Origin: Alkalilimnicola ehrlichii
GTDB lineage: Bacteria; Pseudomonadota; Gammaproteobacteria; Nitrococcales; AK92
NCBI RefSeq assembly: GCF_003399765.1
Contig: NZ_NFZV01000011.1
Span: 1 to 64,000 of the forward strand
Direction of reading: 5' to 3'
DNA: 64,000 nt
Positions 27,876 through 37,613 of the stretch are shown here, one piece after another; positions within the stretch are counted from its first letter, which is position 1, and each line of letters begins with the position of its first letter. A model generated the notes under the pieces. It was not told where the DNA came from and searched no databases. It saw only the letters and a program-made list of their open reading frames with translations. The position numbers were made by a program, and so were the translations under genes.

Positions 27876-28754
27876 TCATTCCCCCATCCCGGAGCTGTAC
27901 TGAATCAGGCGTTCCACAAAAAACTCTAGATGGCCTTCCGCGCTGCTCGGCAAAGGCCAACGCTCCACCCGGCGCGCCAATTCCGCATAAGCCCGCGAGG
28001 CGGGGCTTCCCGGATAAGCCAGCGTGACCGGCCGGAGACGCTGGACCGCCTTCCGTAGATATTCGTCTTCCGGAACAGGGCCGGCATAGTCTAGGGTCAC
28101 GTCGAGAAAACGCGTCGTCGCCATCGCCAGTTTGCCGAACAACCGGTGGCCTTCCTCGGGCCCTTGCACACGATTGGCAACGATATGAAAGCGTTGTACG
28201 CCATAATCGCAACTTAACACTTTGATTAAGGCATAAGCGTCGGTCAGCGAAGCGGGCTCGTCGCACACCACGACAAGCACATCGCGGGCGGCGCGGGCGA
28301 AACTGGTAACGCCGTCGGCAATGCCGGCCGCGGTGTCGATGATCAAATAATCGAGATCGAAGGTCAGCTCGCTGAAACTACGGATCAGGCCAATGTGCTC
28401 TGCTTGGCTTAGCTCCGCCATCCGCTGGGTGCCGGAGGAGGCCGGCACGACTTTAAAGCCTCCGGGCGCTTCGATGATGACCTCATCCAAGCTAGCCCGC
28501 CCCTCAAGCACATGCGCCAAGTTGTAACGCGAACTCAAGCCAAGCAGGACATCGACGTTAGCCAAACCCAGATCGGCATCCAACAGCATGACCTCGCGAC
28601 CCAGCTGCGCCAGCGCAGTCGCTAGGTTTACGGAAACGTTGGTTTTGCCAACGCCGCCTTTACCGCTGCTAACGGCAATGACTTTTACCGGCTTTGGGTT
28701 CGTCATGCGTCTAAGGCTTGCCGCCTGGTCTCCGTCGAAGTTCTTAACGAGCAT
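27876..28754 (-). CDS. flhG: Flagellar number regulator FlhG (FleN), MinD-like ATPase
   Basis: A protein of about 292 residues with the deviant Walker A SSGKGGVGKTNVSVNLA, switch I VMLLDADLGLANVDVLLG, and Walker B YLIIDTAAGI. The N-terminal LVKNFDGDQAASLRRM holds the DQAASLR motif that in FlhG contacts the FlhF GTPase. FlhG/FleN limits polar flagella to one or few and antagonises FleQ. ATG at 28754 is preferred over a TTG at 28769, and it overlaps the end of flhF. The set of FlhF, FlhG and FleQ points to polar flagellation. Confidence 0.94.
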   Translation of the reverse strand: MLVKNFDGDQAASLRRMTNPKPVKVIAVSSGKGGVGKTNVSVNLATALAQLGREVMLLDADLGLANVDVLLGLSSRYNLAHVLEGRASLDEVIIEAPGGFKVVPASSGTQRMAELSQAEHIGLIRSFSELTFDLDYLIIDTAAGIADGVTSFARAARDVLVVVCDEPASLTDAYALIKVLSCDYGVQRFHIVANRVQGPEEGHRLFGKLAMATTRFLDVTLDYAGPVPEDEYLRKAVQRLRPVTLAYPGSPASRAYAELARRVERWPLPSSAEGHLEFFVERLIQYSSGMGE

Positions 28755-30098
28755 TAACGATCCCGCCAAAGCTTAGTGCGAGCGTCTCCTCGTCCAGGTC
28801 CTGGCGATACTGAGCCACAAGTTGTTGAGCCTTCTCGATGAGCTTATCGCTGTTGGCGGATTCCAAATCCTCCGGCACACGCTGGCCGACGCCGAGGAAA
28901 GCGAGCGGGATTCGGTGCCGCAGCGTAATCGTGAGCGCGCCGCCCAGGCTGGTCGCTTCGTCAAGCTTAGTTAGAATACACGCCGCCGGACGCACGCCTT
29001 TGAACGAGCGCACAACTTCGTTCAAAGTCGATAGCTGGGTATTGGCGGACAACACCAAGTAGCTGCGAATCGGGATGCCGCTGCCGTGGAGCGCCTGAAA
29101 CTGCTCGGTCAGGCGCATATCGCGCTGACTCATACCGGCCGTATCGATCAACACCAGCCGCTTATCGCGCAACTCATCCAGCACATCGGCCAACTCCTCG
29201 GTCGTATTGGCGATATGCATGGGCACACTCAGAATACGAGCAAAGTTACGCAGCTGATCCTGAGCGCCGATACGGAAGTTATCGGTGCTGACCAAGGCCA
29301 CGTGCTGACGACCGTGCCGCAACGCAAAACGAGCAGCCAGCTTGGCAATGGTGGTGGTTTTACCGACTCCGGTGGGGCCGACCATGGCAACGATACCGCC
29401 TTCTTCCAGCAGGTCTTCCTCGGCCACCGACAGGTTATGGCGCAGAATTTTCAGCGAGCGCTGCCAACAATCGTCCAGCTCCGGCTCTTCCTCGGTGCTG
29501 ACGACGTGGTCGGCTAATTTACGGCAAACGTCCGTCCCTAAACCGATCTCGCTGAGTTGCTTAAGCAAGGTCGCACGCACCGGCTCGCGCTGCCCCATCT
29601 GATTCCATTCCATCAGGGTGACCTGGTTCTGAAATAGATTCCGCAGCGTTTTGATCTCTTCCCGCATCTCGCGCAACGCAGGCTCCTGGGTCCACTCGAT
29701 CTGCGCGGCCGGAGCTTGGCGCGGCGCTGCTTCCGGCCGCGGCTGCCGGGCATAAGGGTTGACGCCGAAGTCGTCGTCCTCGTCGTCGACGCGGATGTCG
29801 ACTTTTTGGCGGCTCGGTCGAGTTTCTGGCGTCGCAGGCCCCTCGGCTGCTCGCTCGGCCCGTTGTCGAAGCACATCCAGCGTACTGGCGAAGGCAGCCG
29901 TCGGCGCGGGGAGGCGGTGTCGTTCCTCGCGTTTTGTTGCCGCGGCAATGACCCGTTCGTCGTAATCGACAGCGGAAATAACCTCTACCCCCCGTCTAAA
30001 TTACGACTAGAAAGGATAACCGCATCAGGCCCATGTTCTTCTCGGACCCTAAGAAAAGCCTGACGCATATCCTGAGCAAAGATGCGCTTGATTTTCAT
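28744..30098 (-). CDS. flhF: Polar flagellar GTPase FlhF, one apparent frameshift
   Basis: An SRP-type GTPase that fixes the site of flagellar assembly. The N-terminus MKIKRIFAQDMRQAFLRVRE begins at the ATG at 30098. The frame is then lost at a six-C run (29988-29993). One extra base joins it to GGVEVISAVDYDERVIAAAT and on to the basic, proline-rich B domain. The NG domain has the P-loop VGPTGVGKTTTIAKLA, LVLIDTAGMSQRD, and CILTKLDEATSLGG. The whole is about 452 residues. Annotation starting at an internal ATG (29874) would lose the conserved N-terminus. Confidence 0.92.
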
Positions 30099-30129
30099 AC
30101 CCCACCTTTTTGGTCGTCGCCGCGGTCAG

Positions 30130-32223
30130 CTAAGCCTTGTCCTGCCCGACTTGGCCGACAATTCGAATTTGCTTGTCGTCTGGCACCTCGTTATACGAGA
30201 GTACGTGCAGGTTTGGCACGCTGTGCCGACTTAACCGATATAACCAGCCCCGTAGCTGCGGTGCCGTCAGCAGTACCGCCGGTTGCCCGGCCATTTCCTG
30301 CCGCTGAGCCGTTTCCGCCAAGGATCGCTGGAGACGTTCAGCTAAACCTGGCTCGAAACCGCCAGCGCCTTCAGTCGTGCCCTGCATGGTATCAAGCAAT
30401 ATCTGTTCCAACTGGGGCTCTAGAGTGATCACCGGCAGCTCAGAGCTCATTCCCGTTATGTTCTGTACGATCATGCGGCCCAACGCCTCTCTGACGGAGA
30501 TCGTCAATTGCGCCGGTTCTCGGGTGCGAGCACCCTGCTCCGCCAAAGTTTCGACGATCGTGCGGGTATCGCGAACCGGAATCCGTTCCGACAACAAGTT
30601 CTGGAACACTTTCACGACCACCGATAACGGCAAGGTATTCGGCACCAGCTCTTCTACCAGCTTGGGCTGAGTCTCGGCCAAGACGTCAAGTAGTTTCTGA
30701 ACTTCCTGGTGCCCGAGCAGCTGATGGGCGTTGGTTTGAATAATCTGACTTAAGTGGGTAGCGACGACCGTACTGGCATCGACTACCGTATACCCCATCG
30801 TTTGCGCTTGATCGCGCTGCGACGGCTCGATCCAGTACGCCTCCAGGCCAAACGCCGGATCCTTAGTCGCGAAGCCCGGAATCTTACCGTGCACCTGGCC
30901 GGGGTTAATCGCCAACTCGCGATTCGTTTGAATCTCGCTCTCCGCTACCGGCACGCCGTGCACGCTAATACGGTAGGCAGTAGGTGTCAGATCGAGGTTA
31001 TCTCGGATATGCACCGCTTGGATAAGAAAGCCCAGCTCCTGCGATAGCTTCTTTCGCACCCCTTTAATTCGGGTTAACAACTGGCCGCCCTGATTTCTGT
31101 CGACCAAGGGAATCAGCCCGTAACCGACCTCCAAACCGATGACATCCACCGGCGGCACGTCGTCCCAAGTCAGCTCCCGATTCTCGGGCTGAGTATCTTG
31201 CGGCGGCGGTTCCGGCGGTCGGTCGGCATCGTCGAAAGCGGCTTGTCGTCTCTTATTGATCAAATACCAAGCGCCCGCCCCGCAGGCGGCGGCAAACAGA
31301 AGAAACGGCAGATTCGGCATTCCCGGGATCAGCCCCAGCAACCCCACCACCGAACCGGCCACGATCAGCACACGCGGGTTATCGAACATTTGCTCCATAA
31401 CCGCGCCGGACATGTCCTGCGATTTCGATACCCGAGTAACGAGAATGGCTGTCGCGGTAGACAAGACGATGCCGGGAATTTGCGCCACCAGACCGTCGCC
31501 GATGGTCAGCAAGGTATAATTGCGCGCAGCATCGGTGAACGGCATCCCATGCTGTAAGATACCGATCGCCAAACCGCCGATAATATTGATAAACAAGATC
31601 AAAATACCGGCGATCGCGTCGCCTCGGACGAATTTACTGGCACCGTCCATAGAGCCGTAGAAATCGGCCTCCTGCGCCACTTCCGAGCGCCGCTCCCGCG
31701 CTTGATCCTGATTAATCAAGCCGGAGTTTAAATCCGCATCGATCGCCATTTGTTTACCCGGCAAGGCATCCAAGGTAAACCGGGCGCTGACTTCCGAGAT
31801 ACGCCCTGCGCCCTTCGTGACCACAACGAAGTTAATGATCACCAAAATGGCAAAAACCACCAAGCCGACGGCATAGTTACCGCCGACGACAAAACCGCCA
31901 AAAGACTCGATAACCTTACCGGCCGCACCGGTACCCGTATGACCTTCCAGCAAGACAATACGGGTTGAGGCAATGTTGAGCGCCAAGCGCAGTAGCGTAG
32001 CGATCAACAAAACCGTTGGAAAAATGGCAAAGTCCAAAGGACGCAATGCGTAAATGGCGACCATCAAGATGATCAGCGAAAGTACGATATTGAAGGTGAA
32101 CAGCATATCCAGCGCCAACGGCGCTAGTGGAATCACCATCATCGTCAACAGGGCGACCACCAGGATCGGAGCACCGATGCCCCGCCGGCCAATATCCCGG
32201 ACCACATTAAGTGCCGCCTGCAT
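30130..32223 (-). CDS. flhA: Flagellar export gate protein FlhA
   Basis: A 697-residue integral membrane protein with about eight N-terminal helices. The FHIPEP-family block is visible (LRLALNIASTRIVLLEGHTG, ISEVSARFTLDALPGKQMAIDADL). The C-terminal cytoplasmic domain forms the nonameric ring that receives chaperone-substrate complexes. The ATG at 32223 overlaps the flhB stop as TGATG. An in-frame GTG one codon earlier is less likely. It is co-transcribed with flhB and followed 31 bases later by flhF. Confidence 0.96.
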   Translation of the reverse strand: MQAALNVVRDIGRRGIGAPILVVALLTMMVIPLAPLALDMLFTFNIVLSLIILMVAIYALRPLDFAIFPTVLLIATLLRLALNIASTRIVLLEGHTGTGAAGKVIESFGGFVVGGNYAVGLVVFAILVIINFVVVTKGAGRISEVSARFTLDALPGKQMAIDADLNSGLINQDQARERRSEVAQEADFYGSMDGASKFVRGDAIAGILILFINIIGGLAIGILQHGMPFTDAARNYTLLTIGDGLVAQIPGIVLSTATAILVTRVSKSQDMSGAVMEQMFDNPRVLIVAGSVVGLLGLIPGMPNLPFLLFAAACGAGAWYLINKRRQAAFDDADRPPEPPPQDTQPENRELTWDDVPPVDVIGLEVGYGLIPLVDRNQGGQLLTRIKGVRKKLSQELGFLIQAVHIRDNLDLTPTAYRISVHGVPVAESEIQTNRELAINPGQVHGKIPGFATKDPAFGLEAYWIEPSQRDQAQTMGYTVVDASTVVATHLSQIIQTNAHQLLGHQEVQKLLDVLAETQPKLVEELVPNTLPLSVVVKVFQNLLSERIPVRDTRTIVETLAEQGARTREPAQLTISVREALGRMIVQNITGMSSELPVITLEPQLEQILLDTMQGTTEGAGGFEPGLAERLQRSLAETAQRQEMAGQPAVLLTAPQLRGWLYRLSRHSVPNLHVLSYNEVPDDKQIRIVGQVGQDKA

Positions 32224-33377
32224 CACTGCTCCTCTTCACCCATCTTGGTGTATTTCTCGAATTCGTCCGGCAGTTCCGGATCGGGCCGTACCGGCCGCTG
32301 GCCCGGTTGTGCCGGGCTGCGCACCTGATAGATGTAAGCCAGCACCTGGGCAACGGCTACGTACAAGCCGCCCGGAATCTCCTGTTCTAAATCGGTCGTA
32401 AAATACAAAGCGCGCGCCAAAGGAGGCGCCTCGAACAACGGCACCTTATGCTCCTCGGCCAGCTCGCGGATCTTCAACGCCAGTTCGCCGGCTCCTTTGG
32501 CCAAAACTTTCGGCGCCCGCATATTCATCTGGTCGTACTTCAAAGCCACCGCGTAGTGCGTTGGGTTGGTAATCACAACATCGGCTTCCGGAATGGACTC
32601 CATCATGCGCCCACGGGCTATTTGCTGCTGCAACTGGCGAATCTTGCCCTTAACTTCCGGTTTACCGTCAGTCTGTTTGAGTTCGTCCTTAACCTCTTGC
32701 TTAGTCATCCGCAGCTTTTTCTTGTGCTCGTAGAGCTGGTACGGCACATCGACCGCCGCCACCAACAACAACGACGCCGACAAAGCAAAGAACGCAATAA
32801 AGAACATTTGCGCTCCCAGGGCCAGGCCGCTTTCCAAGCCGACCCCCATCAGCGCTTTAACCTTGCCTTGGAATAACCAGGCCAACAGCAAGGCCACCGT
32901 CCCCACCACGGTCACCTTCGCCAAGGCCTTACCGAGCTCGACCAACCCCTTGACGCCGAACATACGCTTGAGGCCTTTGATCGGGCTCATTTTCTCAAGC
33001 TTCGGCGCCATCGCCTTGCCGCTAAATGCCCAACCGCCAATAAGCGCCGGTGCGGCCACCGCCACGACAAACACGATTGCCGCGAAGGGAGCGATCAACA
33101 ACAAGCCCTGCCAAATCAAGCCTCGCAAGATCTCGAACACGAGCATGTTGTTGAAAAGATCGTCGCGGTCGGGCTGAAAGGTGGTCTCCATGATTGTTGC
33201 CAACCCGTTGCCGATATAGCCGGCAAACACCATCATGCCGAACGCGGACGCCATCATAACCATGGCCGTGTTCAACTCGCGCGAGCGCGGAACCTGCCCC
33301 TTCTCCTTCGCATCGCGAAGGCGTTTAGGGGTAGGTTCTTCTGTTTTCTCCTGACCGTCTTGGTTCTCTTCGGCCAT
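32223..33377 (-). CDS. flhB: Flagellar export switch protein FlhB
   Basis: A 384-residue protein: a charged N-terminus (DGQEKTEEPTPKRLRDAKEKG), four membrane helices, and the cytoplasmic switch domain with the autocleavage site VVITNPTHYAVALKYD near residue 270. Cleavage between Asn and Pro changes export specificity from hook to filament proteins when FliK signals. The C-terminal tail is Pro/Glu-rich. It has its own sigma-54 promoter 44-59 bases upstream. A 209-bp repeat separates it from fliR, so it no longer reads as part of the fliL-R operon. Confidence 0.96.
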   Translation of the reverse strand: MAEENQDGQEKTEEPTPKRLRDAKEKGQVPRSRELNTAMVMMASAFGMMVFAGYIGNGLATIMETTFQPDRDDLFNNMLVFEILRGLIWQGLLLIAPFAAIVFVVAVAAPALIGGWAFSGKAMAPKLEKMSPIKGLKRMFGVKGLVELGKALAKVTVVGTVALLLAWLFQGKVKALMGVGLESGLALGAQMFFIAFFALSASLLLVAAVDVPYQLYEHKKKLRMTKQEVKDELKQTDGKPEVKGKIRQLQQQIARGRMMESIPEADVVITNPTHYAVALKYDQMNMRAPKVLAKGAGELALKIRELAEEHKVPLFEAPPLARALYFTTDLEQEIPGGLYVAVAQVLAYIYQVRSPAQPGQRPVRPDPELPDEFEKYTKMGEEEQ

Positions 33378-33420
33378 CCGTACGGCTCTGGCTTAAACAA
33401 ACATGTCGTTGGCCGGGTAT

Positions 33421-33436
33421 TGCAAATCCAGTGCCA
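33421..33436 (-). promoter_or_regulatory. Sigma-54 promoter of flhBA
   Basis: On the minus strand TGGCAC-TGGAT-TTGCA. It matches the consensus exactly, with ten bases between the GG and GC dinucleotides. It ends about 44 bases upstream of the flhB start. Confidence 0.85.
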
Positions 33437-33593
33437 GCGGGGAATACGGTATATTATTCAGTGGGTAAGGAGTCTTAAGGGGGCGCCGGACGGCACTGGA
33501 GTCAGGTTTTTGACGGCTTAAGGAGATGGCGCTAATGCTGGGTTTAGGTTTCTTGTTGGGTAGATTTGTTTTTGTTGCCGGTGGTTAGTAGTT

Positions 33594-33802
33594 GTGCGCT
33601 TCGCGCGATTTGTTTGGAAGGCGGGGTCCCGCCCCCGCACGGCGGGTTCCTTTTCTTTGGCGACGCAAAGAAAAGGGACTCGCCCAGGAGGGCGAAACAG
33701 GCCGTTATGTATCGCTACAGGCAATAGCGACTAAGCGCAGGCCCCAGACACCGCCGTGCAGGGGCGGAACCCCGCCTTCTAAATCAATCGCGCGAAGCGC
33801 AC
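33594..33802. repeat. 209-bp inverted-repeat element (MITE-like) between flhB and fliR
   Basis: Arms of 52 bases match at 47 positions. The left arm starts GTGCGCTTCGCGCGATT and includes GGCGGGGTCCCGCCCCCGC; the right arm is its reverse complement, ending at 33802. A second hairpin inside (CCTTTTCTTT and AAAGAAAAGG around a short loop) matches a very common dispersed sequence of gammaproteobacterial genomes. No coding frame is credible. It has invaded, or marks, the gap between two flagellar operons. Confidence 0.7.
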
Positions 33803-33841
33803 CACAAAAACGACACCCACCCAGGCGCAACAACACTACCC

Positions 33842-34621
33842 CTACCCCGTCCCCAACAACAAACGAACCGCCGCAAAAACCTCACTCCACAACTGCGCCA
33901 TACGAGGCCCTAACGCCGGCATCGTCAAGGTAAGGATAACGACGAAGCCAAGCAGCATAGTCACCGGCAAGCCCACCGAGAAAATATTCATCTGCGGCGC
34001 CGTGCGCGTCATAACCCCCAACGCCAGGTTAGTCAGCAGCAGAACGACCACCGACGGCAAAGCGATCAACACCGCCCCGGCAAACATCTCCGATGCCCAA
34101 CCGATAACTAACCACATTTCGTCGGCACCGATGCCGGTCGTCCCGACCGGCATCCCAACGAAACTCTCCGCCAATAGCTCGATCAACATAAGATGACCGC
34201 CCATGGCCAAAAACAGCAGGGTCGCCACAATCTGGAAGAACTGACTGATGATCGGCATCGTATGGCCGCCTTGCGGATCGACCATGGTCGCGAAACCAAG
34301 CCCCATGCTATAGGCAATACTCTCGCCGGCTATGATCGCTGCGGCAAACGCTAGGGCCAACATCAAACCGATACTGAAACCGATCAAGATTTGCTGTACA
34401 GCAATTATCATCGCCGTCAGGGAAAGGAAGTCGACCTCCGGCACCGGGCCGACGGCTGGCAGGATCGCGACGCTAAGCGCTAAGCCTAACAGCACACTCA
34501 CCCGAGCAGGTACCTGAGTATTGGCAAACAAGGGCGCAACGATCAGCATGCCACTGACCCGCAACCACGGCCAAACGAAGCCGCCTAACCAGGCAGAAAG
34601 CTCGGCGAAACTTATTTCCAT
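33842..34621 (-). CDS. fliR: Flagellar export gate protein FliR
   Basis: A 259-residue hydrophobic protein with about six membrane helices and the FliR-family patterns RVSGMLIVAPLFA near residue 20 and IAYSMGLGFATMVDPQGGHTMP near 100-120. It forms the FliP5-Q4-R1 export gate with its upstream neighbours fliQ and fliP. The gap to fliQ is 15 bases. It is the last gene of the fliL-R operon, because flhB, which often follows directly, is separated here by a repeat and has its own promoter. Confidence 0.95.
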   Translation of the reverse strand: MEISFAELSAWLGGFVWPWLRVSGMLIVAPLFANTQVPARVSVLLGLALSVAILPAVGPVPEVDFLSLTAMIIAVQQILIGFSIGLMLALAFAAAIIAGESIAYSMGLGFATMVDPQGGHTMPIISQFFQIVATLLFLAMGGHLMLIELLAESFVGMPVGTTGIGADEMWLVIGWASEMFAGAVLIALPSVVVLLLTNLALGVMTRTAPQMNIFSVGLPVTMLLGFVVILTLTMPALGPRMAQLWSEVFAAVRLLLGTG

Positions 34622-34636
34622 CCGCCCGTCGCTCCG

Positions 34637-34915
34637 CTACAGGCCGTAATTCACCAGATCCGGAACCCGCGCGTACAAGGTGTGGGTGAAATCGAGTATC
34701 ACATTCAACATCCACGGCGAGGCGATGAATAACACTACCGCCAGTACACCGAGCTTTGGTACGAAACTTAACGTTTGCTCGTTAATTTGGGTTGCCGCTT
34801 GGAACATGCCGATGAGCAAACCGGCTGCTAACGCCGATAAGAGGATAGGAGCAGCCAAGAGCACTACCACGGTTAAAGCTTGCATGCCTAATTCGATCGC
34901 AACGTCGGGGGACAT
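34637..34915 (-). CDS. fliQ: Flagellar export gate protein FliQ
   Basis: A 92-residue protein, about the family's usual length, with two membrane helices (LTVVVLLAAPILLSALAAGLL and LAVVLFIASPWML) joined by the conserved loop FQAATQINEQTLSFVPKL. Four copies join FliP and FliR in the export gate. It lies 18 bases after fliP and 15 before fliR. Confidence 0.96.
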   Translation of the reverse strand: MSPDVAIELGMQALTVVVLLAAPILLSALAAGLLIGMFQAATQINEQTLSFVPKLGVLAVVLFIASPWMLNVILDFTHTLYARVPDLVNYGL

Positions 34916-34933
34916 GATTCAGCTCCAGCCTAG

Positions 34934-35668
34934 CTAAAAGAAAAAACTCGCCGCTAGCGTGCCCATAATCAAGGACCAACCGTCAACCAACACAAACAGC
35001 ATGATCTTGAACGGCAACGAGATAATCATGGGCGATAGCATCAGCATACCCATCGACATCAACGTACTGGCAACGACCAAATCGATGATGAGAAACGGTA
35101 AAAAGATAATGAAACCGATCTGAAAAGCGGTCTTCAATTCGCTGGTCATAAAGGCGGGAACCAGAATCGATAACGGTAGCTCTTCAGGCGACGCCACCGA
35201 GTCTCGACCCGAAATACGCAGGAAAAGCGCAATATCGTCTTCGCGGGTCTGCGACAGCATGAAGTTTCGAAAAGGCACGCTGGCCGCTACCAACGCCTCG
35301 TCAGGCGCGAGCTCTTCGGCCAGATACGGCTGCAGCGCGTTAGTGTTCACCTCCTCGAAAACCGGCATCATGACGAACATCGTCAGAAACAGGGCCAAGC
35401 CCAGCAGAATCTGGTTCGACGGCGTGTTGCCGGTACCGATCGCGGTTCGCAAAATCGCCAGCACGATAATAATCCGCGCGAAGGCCGTCATCATCATCAA
35501 TCCCGCCGGCAACAACGCCAGCAAGGTCATGATCACTAGAATCTGAAAGGTGACGCTATAGGTCTGACCGCCGCCGGTATTGGTAACGGTAAACGCCTCC
35601 AGTGCCGGAATCTGCGCGAACGCCCCCGTCGGCACAAGCACCAATAACAAAAAGATCAGCCGCTGCAT
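34934..35668 (-). CDS. fliP: Flagellar export gate protein FliP
   Basis: A 244-residue protein with a cleavable signal peptide ([13 protein letters not shown]). The FliP signatures are [28 protein letters not shown] near residue 60-85, LAFLMTM-type helices, and [20 protein letters not shown] near 190-210. Five copies form the core of the export gate. It abuts fliO with no gap. Confidence 0.96.
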   Translation of the reverse strand: MQRLIFLLLVLVPTGAFAQIPALEAFTVTNTGGGQTYSVTFQILVIMTLLALLPAGLMMMTAFARIIIVLAILRTAIGTGNTPSNQILLGLALFLTMFVMMPVFEEVNTNALQPYLAEELAPDEALVAASVPFRNFMLSQTREDDIALFLRISGRDSVASPEELPLSILVPAFMTSELKTAFQIGFIIFLPFLIIDLVVASTLMSMGMLMLSPMIISLPFKIMLFVLVDGWSLIMGTLAASFFF

Positions 35669-36136
35669 TTAAGACTTCTCGTTTTGCTGCTGCATTACGC
35701 GGCGCAAACGCTCGGCGAAGGAGCCGCCACCGGATGCGCTCCGCGGCTTCTCCGCATCGGCGTCTGTCACAGGCTCATCCAGCACGAGCAAGGTCTGGAC
35801 CCTTCCCGGCGCAACCCCAATCAACAATTGCTGCTTGCCTACCTGCACCAGGACGACCCGCTCTCGATTACCCACCGGAATGGAGGCCAAGGCCTTGATT
35901 TTGCCGCCCGCATAGCCGGAGAACCCGCCAAAGCGACGTAGCGCCCACGACAACCCCAAAATAAAAAGGATGACGAAAAATAAACCGCCGGTCAGACGTA
36001 TCAACGCCCCCGCGTCGACCGCGCTGGCAGCGGAGGCTTCCGGCTTCGCCCAGGCAGCCCCCATCCAAACGATATTCAGCAACAGCACGGCACCGGCGTA
36101 AAACCGCCGCCGACGATCCCTGATTCCCTGCCCCAT
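35669..36136 (-). CDS. fliO: Flagellar gate assembly protein FliO
   Basis: A 155-residue protein with an N-terminal signal-like segment (FYAGAVLLLNIVWMGAAWA), one further membrane helix (LTGGLFFVILFILGLSWAL), and a basic cytoplasmic domain. The family pattern IKALASIPVGNRERVVLVQVG is near residue 85-105. It helps assemble the FliP ring. The stop abuts the fliP start. The length is slightly above the E. coli protein, typical for this poorly conserved family. Confidence 0.9.
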   Translation of the reverse strand: MGQGIRDRRRRFYAGAVLLLNIVWMGAAWAKPEASAASAVDAGALIRLTGGLFFVILFILGLSWALRRFGGFSGYAGGKIKALASIPVGNRERVVLVQVGKQQLLIGVAPGRVQTLLVLDEPVTDADAEKPRSASGGGSFAERLRRVMQQQNEKS

Positions 36137-36147
36137 TCACCCTCTCC

Positions 36148-36591
36148 TCAGCGCAGTTTTTTCACTCGCTCAGCGGGACTGACAACGTCGGTCAGACGAA
36201 TACCGAACCGCTCGTTAACCACGACGACTTCGCCATGAGCAACCAAGGTGCCGTTCACCATCACGTCCAACGGCTCGCCCGCCAGTCGATCCAACTCCAC
36301 TACCGAGCCTTGGTTCAACTGCAAAAGGTTGCGAATGCTGACACGCGTGCGGCCAATTTCCATCGACAAGGTCACGGGGATGTCGAGAATGACATCCAGG
36401 TTGATGTCCTCGTCTTCCAAACCCTCGATATCCGGATCACCCGAAAAATCTTGCATTTCGGCGTTCTGTACCGACTCTTCGGGTCCCGCCGTCTGCTCGC
36501 CGGTAGCGGAAGTGTCCTCTTGTTCGGCCATGGCTTCCGCCCAGTCTTCGGATGCGGCAGCATCAACCTTGTTGGTATCCTCGTCGCTCAT
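36148..36591 (-). CDS. fliN: Flagellar motor switch protein FliN
   Basis: A 147-residue protein. The acidic N-terminal 65 residues (rich in Glu, Asp and Ala) are poorly conserved. The C-terminal SpoA domain holds LDIPVTLSMEIGRTRVSIRNLLQL, GSVVELDRLAGEPLDVMVNG and VVVNERFGIRLTDVV. It forms the base of the C-ring with FliM and binds FliH and CheY-P. Its start overlaps the fliM stop by 4 bases, coupling translation. Confidence 0.96.
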   Translation of the reverse strand: MSDEDTNKVDAAASEDWAEAMAEQEDTSATGEQTAGPEESVQNAEMQDFSGDPDIEGLEDEDINLDVILDIPVTLSMEIGRTRVSIRNLLQLNQGSVVELDRLAGEPLDVMVNGTLVAHGEVVVVNERFGIRLTDVVSPAERVKKLR

Positions 36592-37610
36592 CTTCTCTCG
36601 TTCCTCAAGATCGGCAGTGGCAGCGAATCGATGTCCGGCGTTTGCACCGGCTCGATGATTTTGACCGCAGCATTACCGTTCGCAACGCCATACTCGGCCC
36701 AGAAGACCGGCACGTCCTCCACCATCAACGGCACGCGCGCCGGCATATCGATAGGCAGAATGTCGCCGGCCTTTAGTTTCAGTACGTCGCGCAGACTGAT
36801 GGTCACGTCGGTAAGAACGCTGAGGGTTTCGACCTCGGCGGATTTCATCTCTTCCCGTACCGAACGCGCCCAACGCTCGTCCACTTCGTTGCGGTCGCTT
36901 TGAAAACCGGTATCGAGCAAGTCCCGTATCGGCTCGATCATCGTGTACGGCAAGGTGATGTGAAAATCCCCTCCACCGCCGTCAAGCTCGACATGGAACC
37001 GGCTGACGACAACGACTTCCGACGGACTCACGATATTGGCAAACTGCGGATTCACCTCGGAGTTCAAGTACTCGAACTCAAGCGGCAGCACCGGTGCCCA
37101 AGCATCGCGAATATCTTCAAAGGCTTGATCGAGTACCCGGCGGATGATTTGCAGCTCGGTGGCGGTAAACTCGCGGCCTTCGATTTTGGCCATAAAGCGG
37201 CCGTCGCCGCCGAAGAAGTTATCCACCGTCACGAACACGAGCTTAGGATCGAGTACAAATAAGCCCGTACCGCGCAAAGGGCTCACCTTCACCATGTTGA
37301 GGCTGGTCGGCACGTACAGGGTGTGTACGTACTCGCTGAACTTCATAAGCTCAACGCCGCCGACCGATACTTCCGGCGTCCGCCGTAACATGTTGAAAAG
37401 GCCAATACGGAATAAACGCGCAAAACGCTCGTTGATCATCTCTAGCGTGGGCATCCGCCCACGCACGATGCGTTCTTGCGCATTAAAATTGTAGGACCGT
37501 ACCGGACCGTCAAAGACCTCTTCGTCCTCGCCGGTCCCGACCGAGCCGCTGTCTACGCCATGTAGCAGCGCATCGATCTCGTCCTGACTAAGTATGTCTT
37601 GTTGTGCCAT
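36588..37610 (-). CDS. fliM: Flagellar motor switch protein FliM
   Basis: A 340-residue protein. The N-terminal CheY-binding peptide is ILSQDEIDALLHGVD. The middle CheC-like domain starts near residue 50 (RIVRGRMPTLEMINERFARLFR). The C-terminal SpoA domain (TVSLRDVLKLKAGDILPIDMP-like) binds FliN. It transmits the CheY-P signal to the rotor. It lies three bases after fliL. Confidence 0.97.
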   Translation of the reverse strand: MAQQDILSQDEIDALLHGVDSGSVGTGEDEEVFDGPVRSYNFNAQERIVRGRMPTLEMINERFARLFRIGLFNMLRRTPEVSVGGVELMKFSEYVHTLYVPTSLNMVKVSPLRGTGLFVLDPKLVFVTVDNFFGGDGRFMAKIEGREFTATELQIIRRVLDQAFEDIRDAWAPVLPLEFEYLNSEVNPQFANIVSPSEVVVVSRFHVELDGGGGDFHITLPYTMIEPIRDLLDTGFQSDRNEVDERWARSVREEMKSAEVETLSVLTDVTISLRDVLKLKAGDILPIDMPARVPLMVEDVPVFWAEYGVANGNAAVKIIEPVQTPDIDSLPLPILRNERR

Positions 37611-37613
37611 ACG

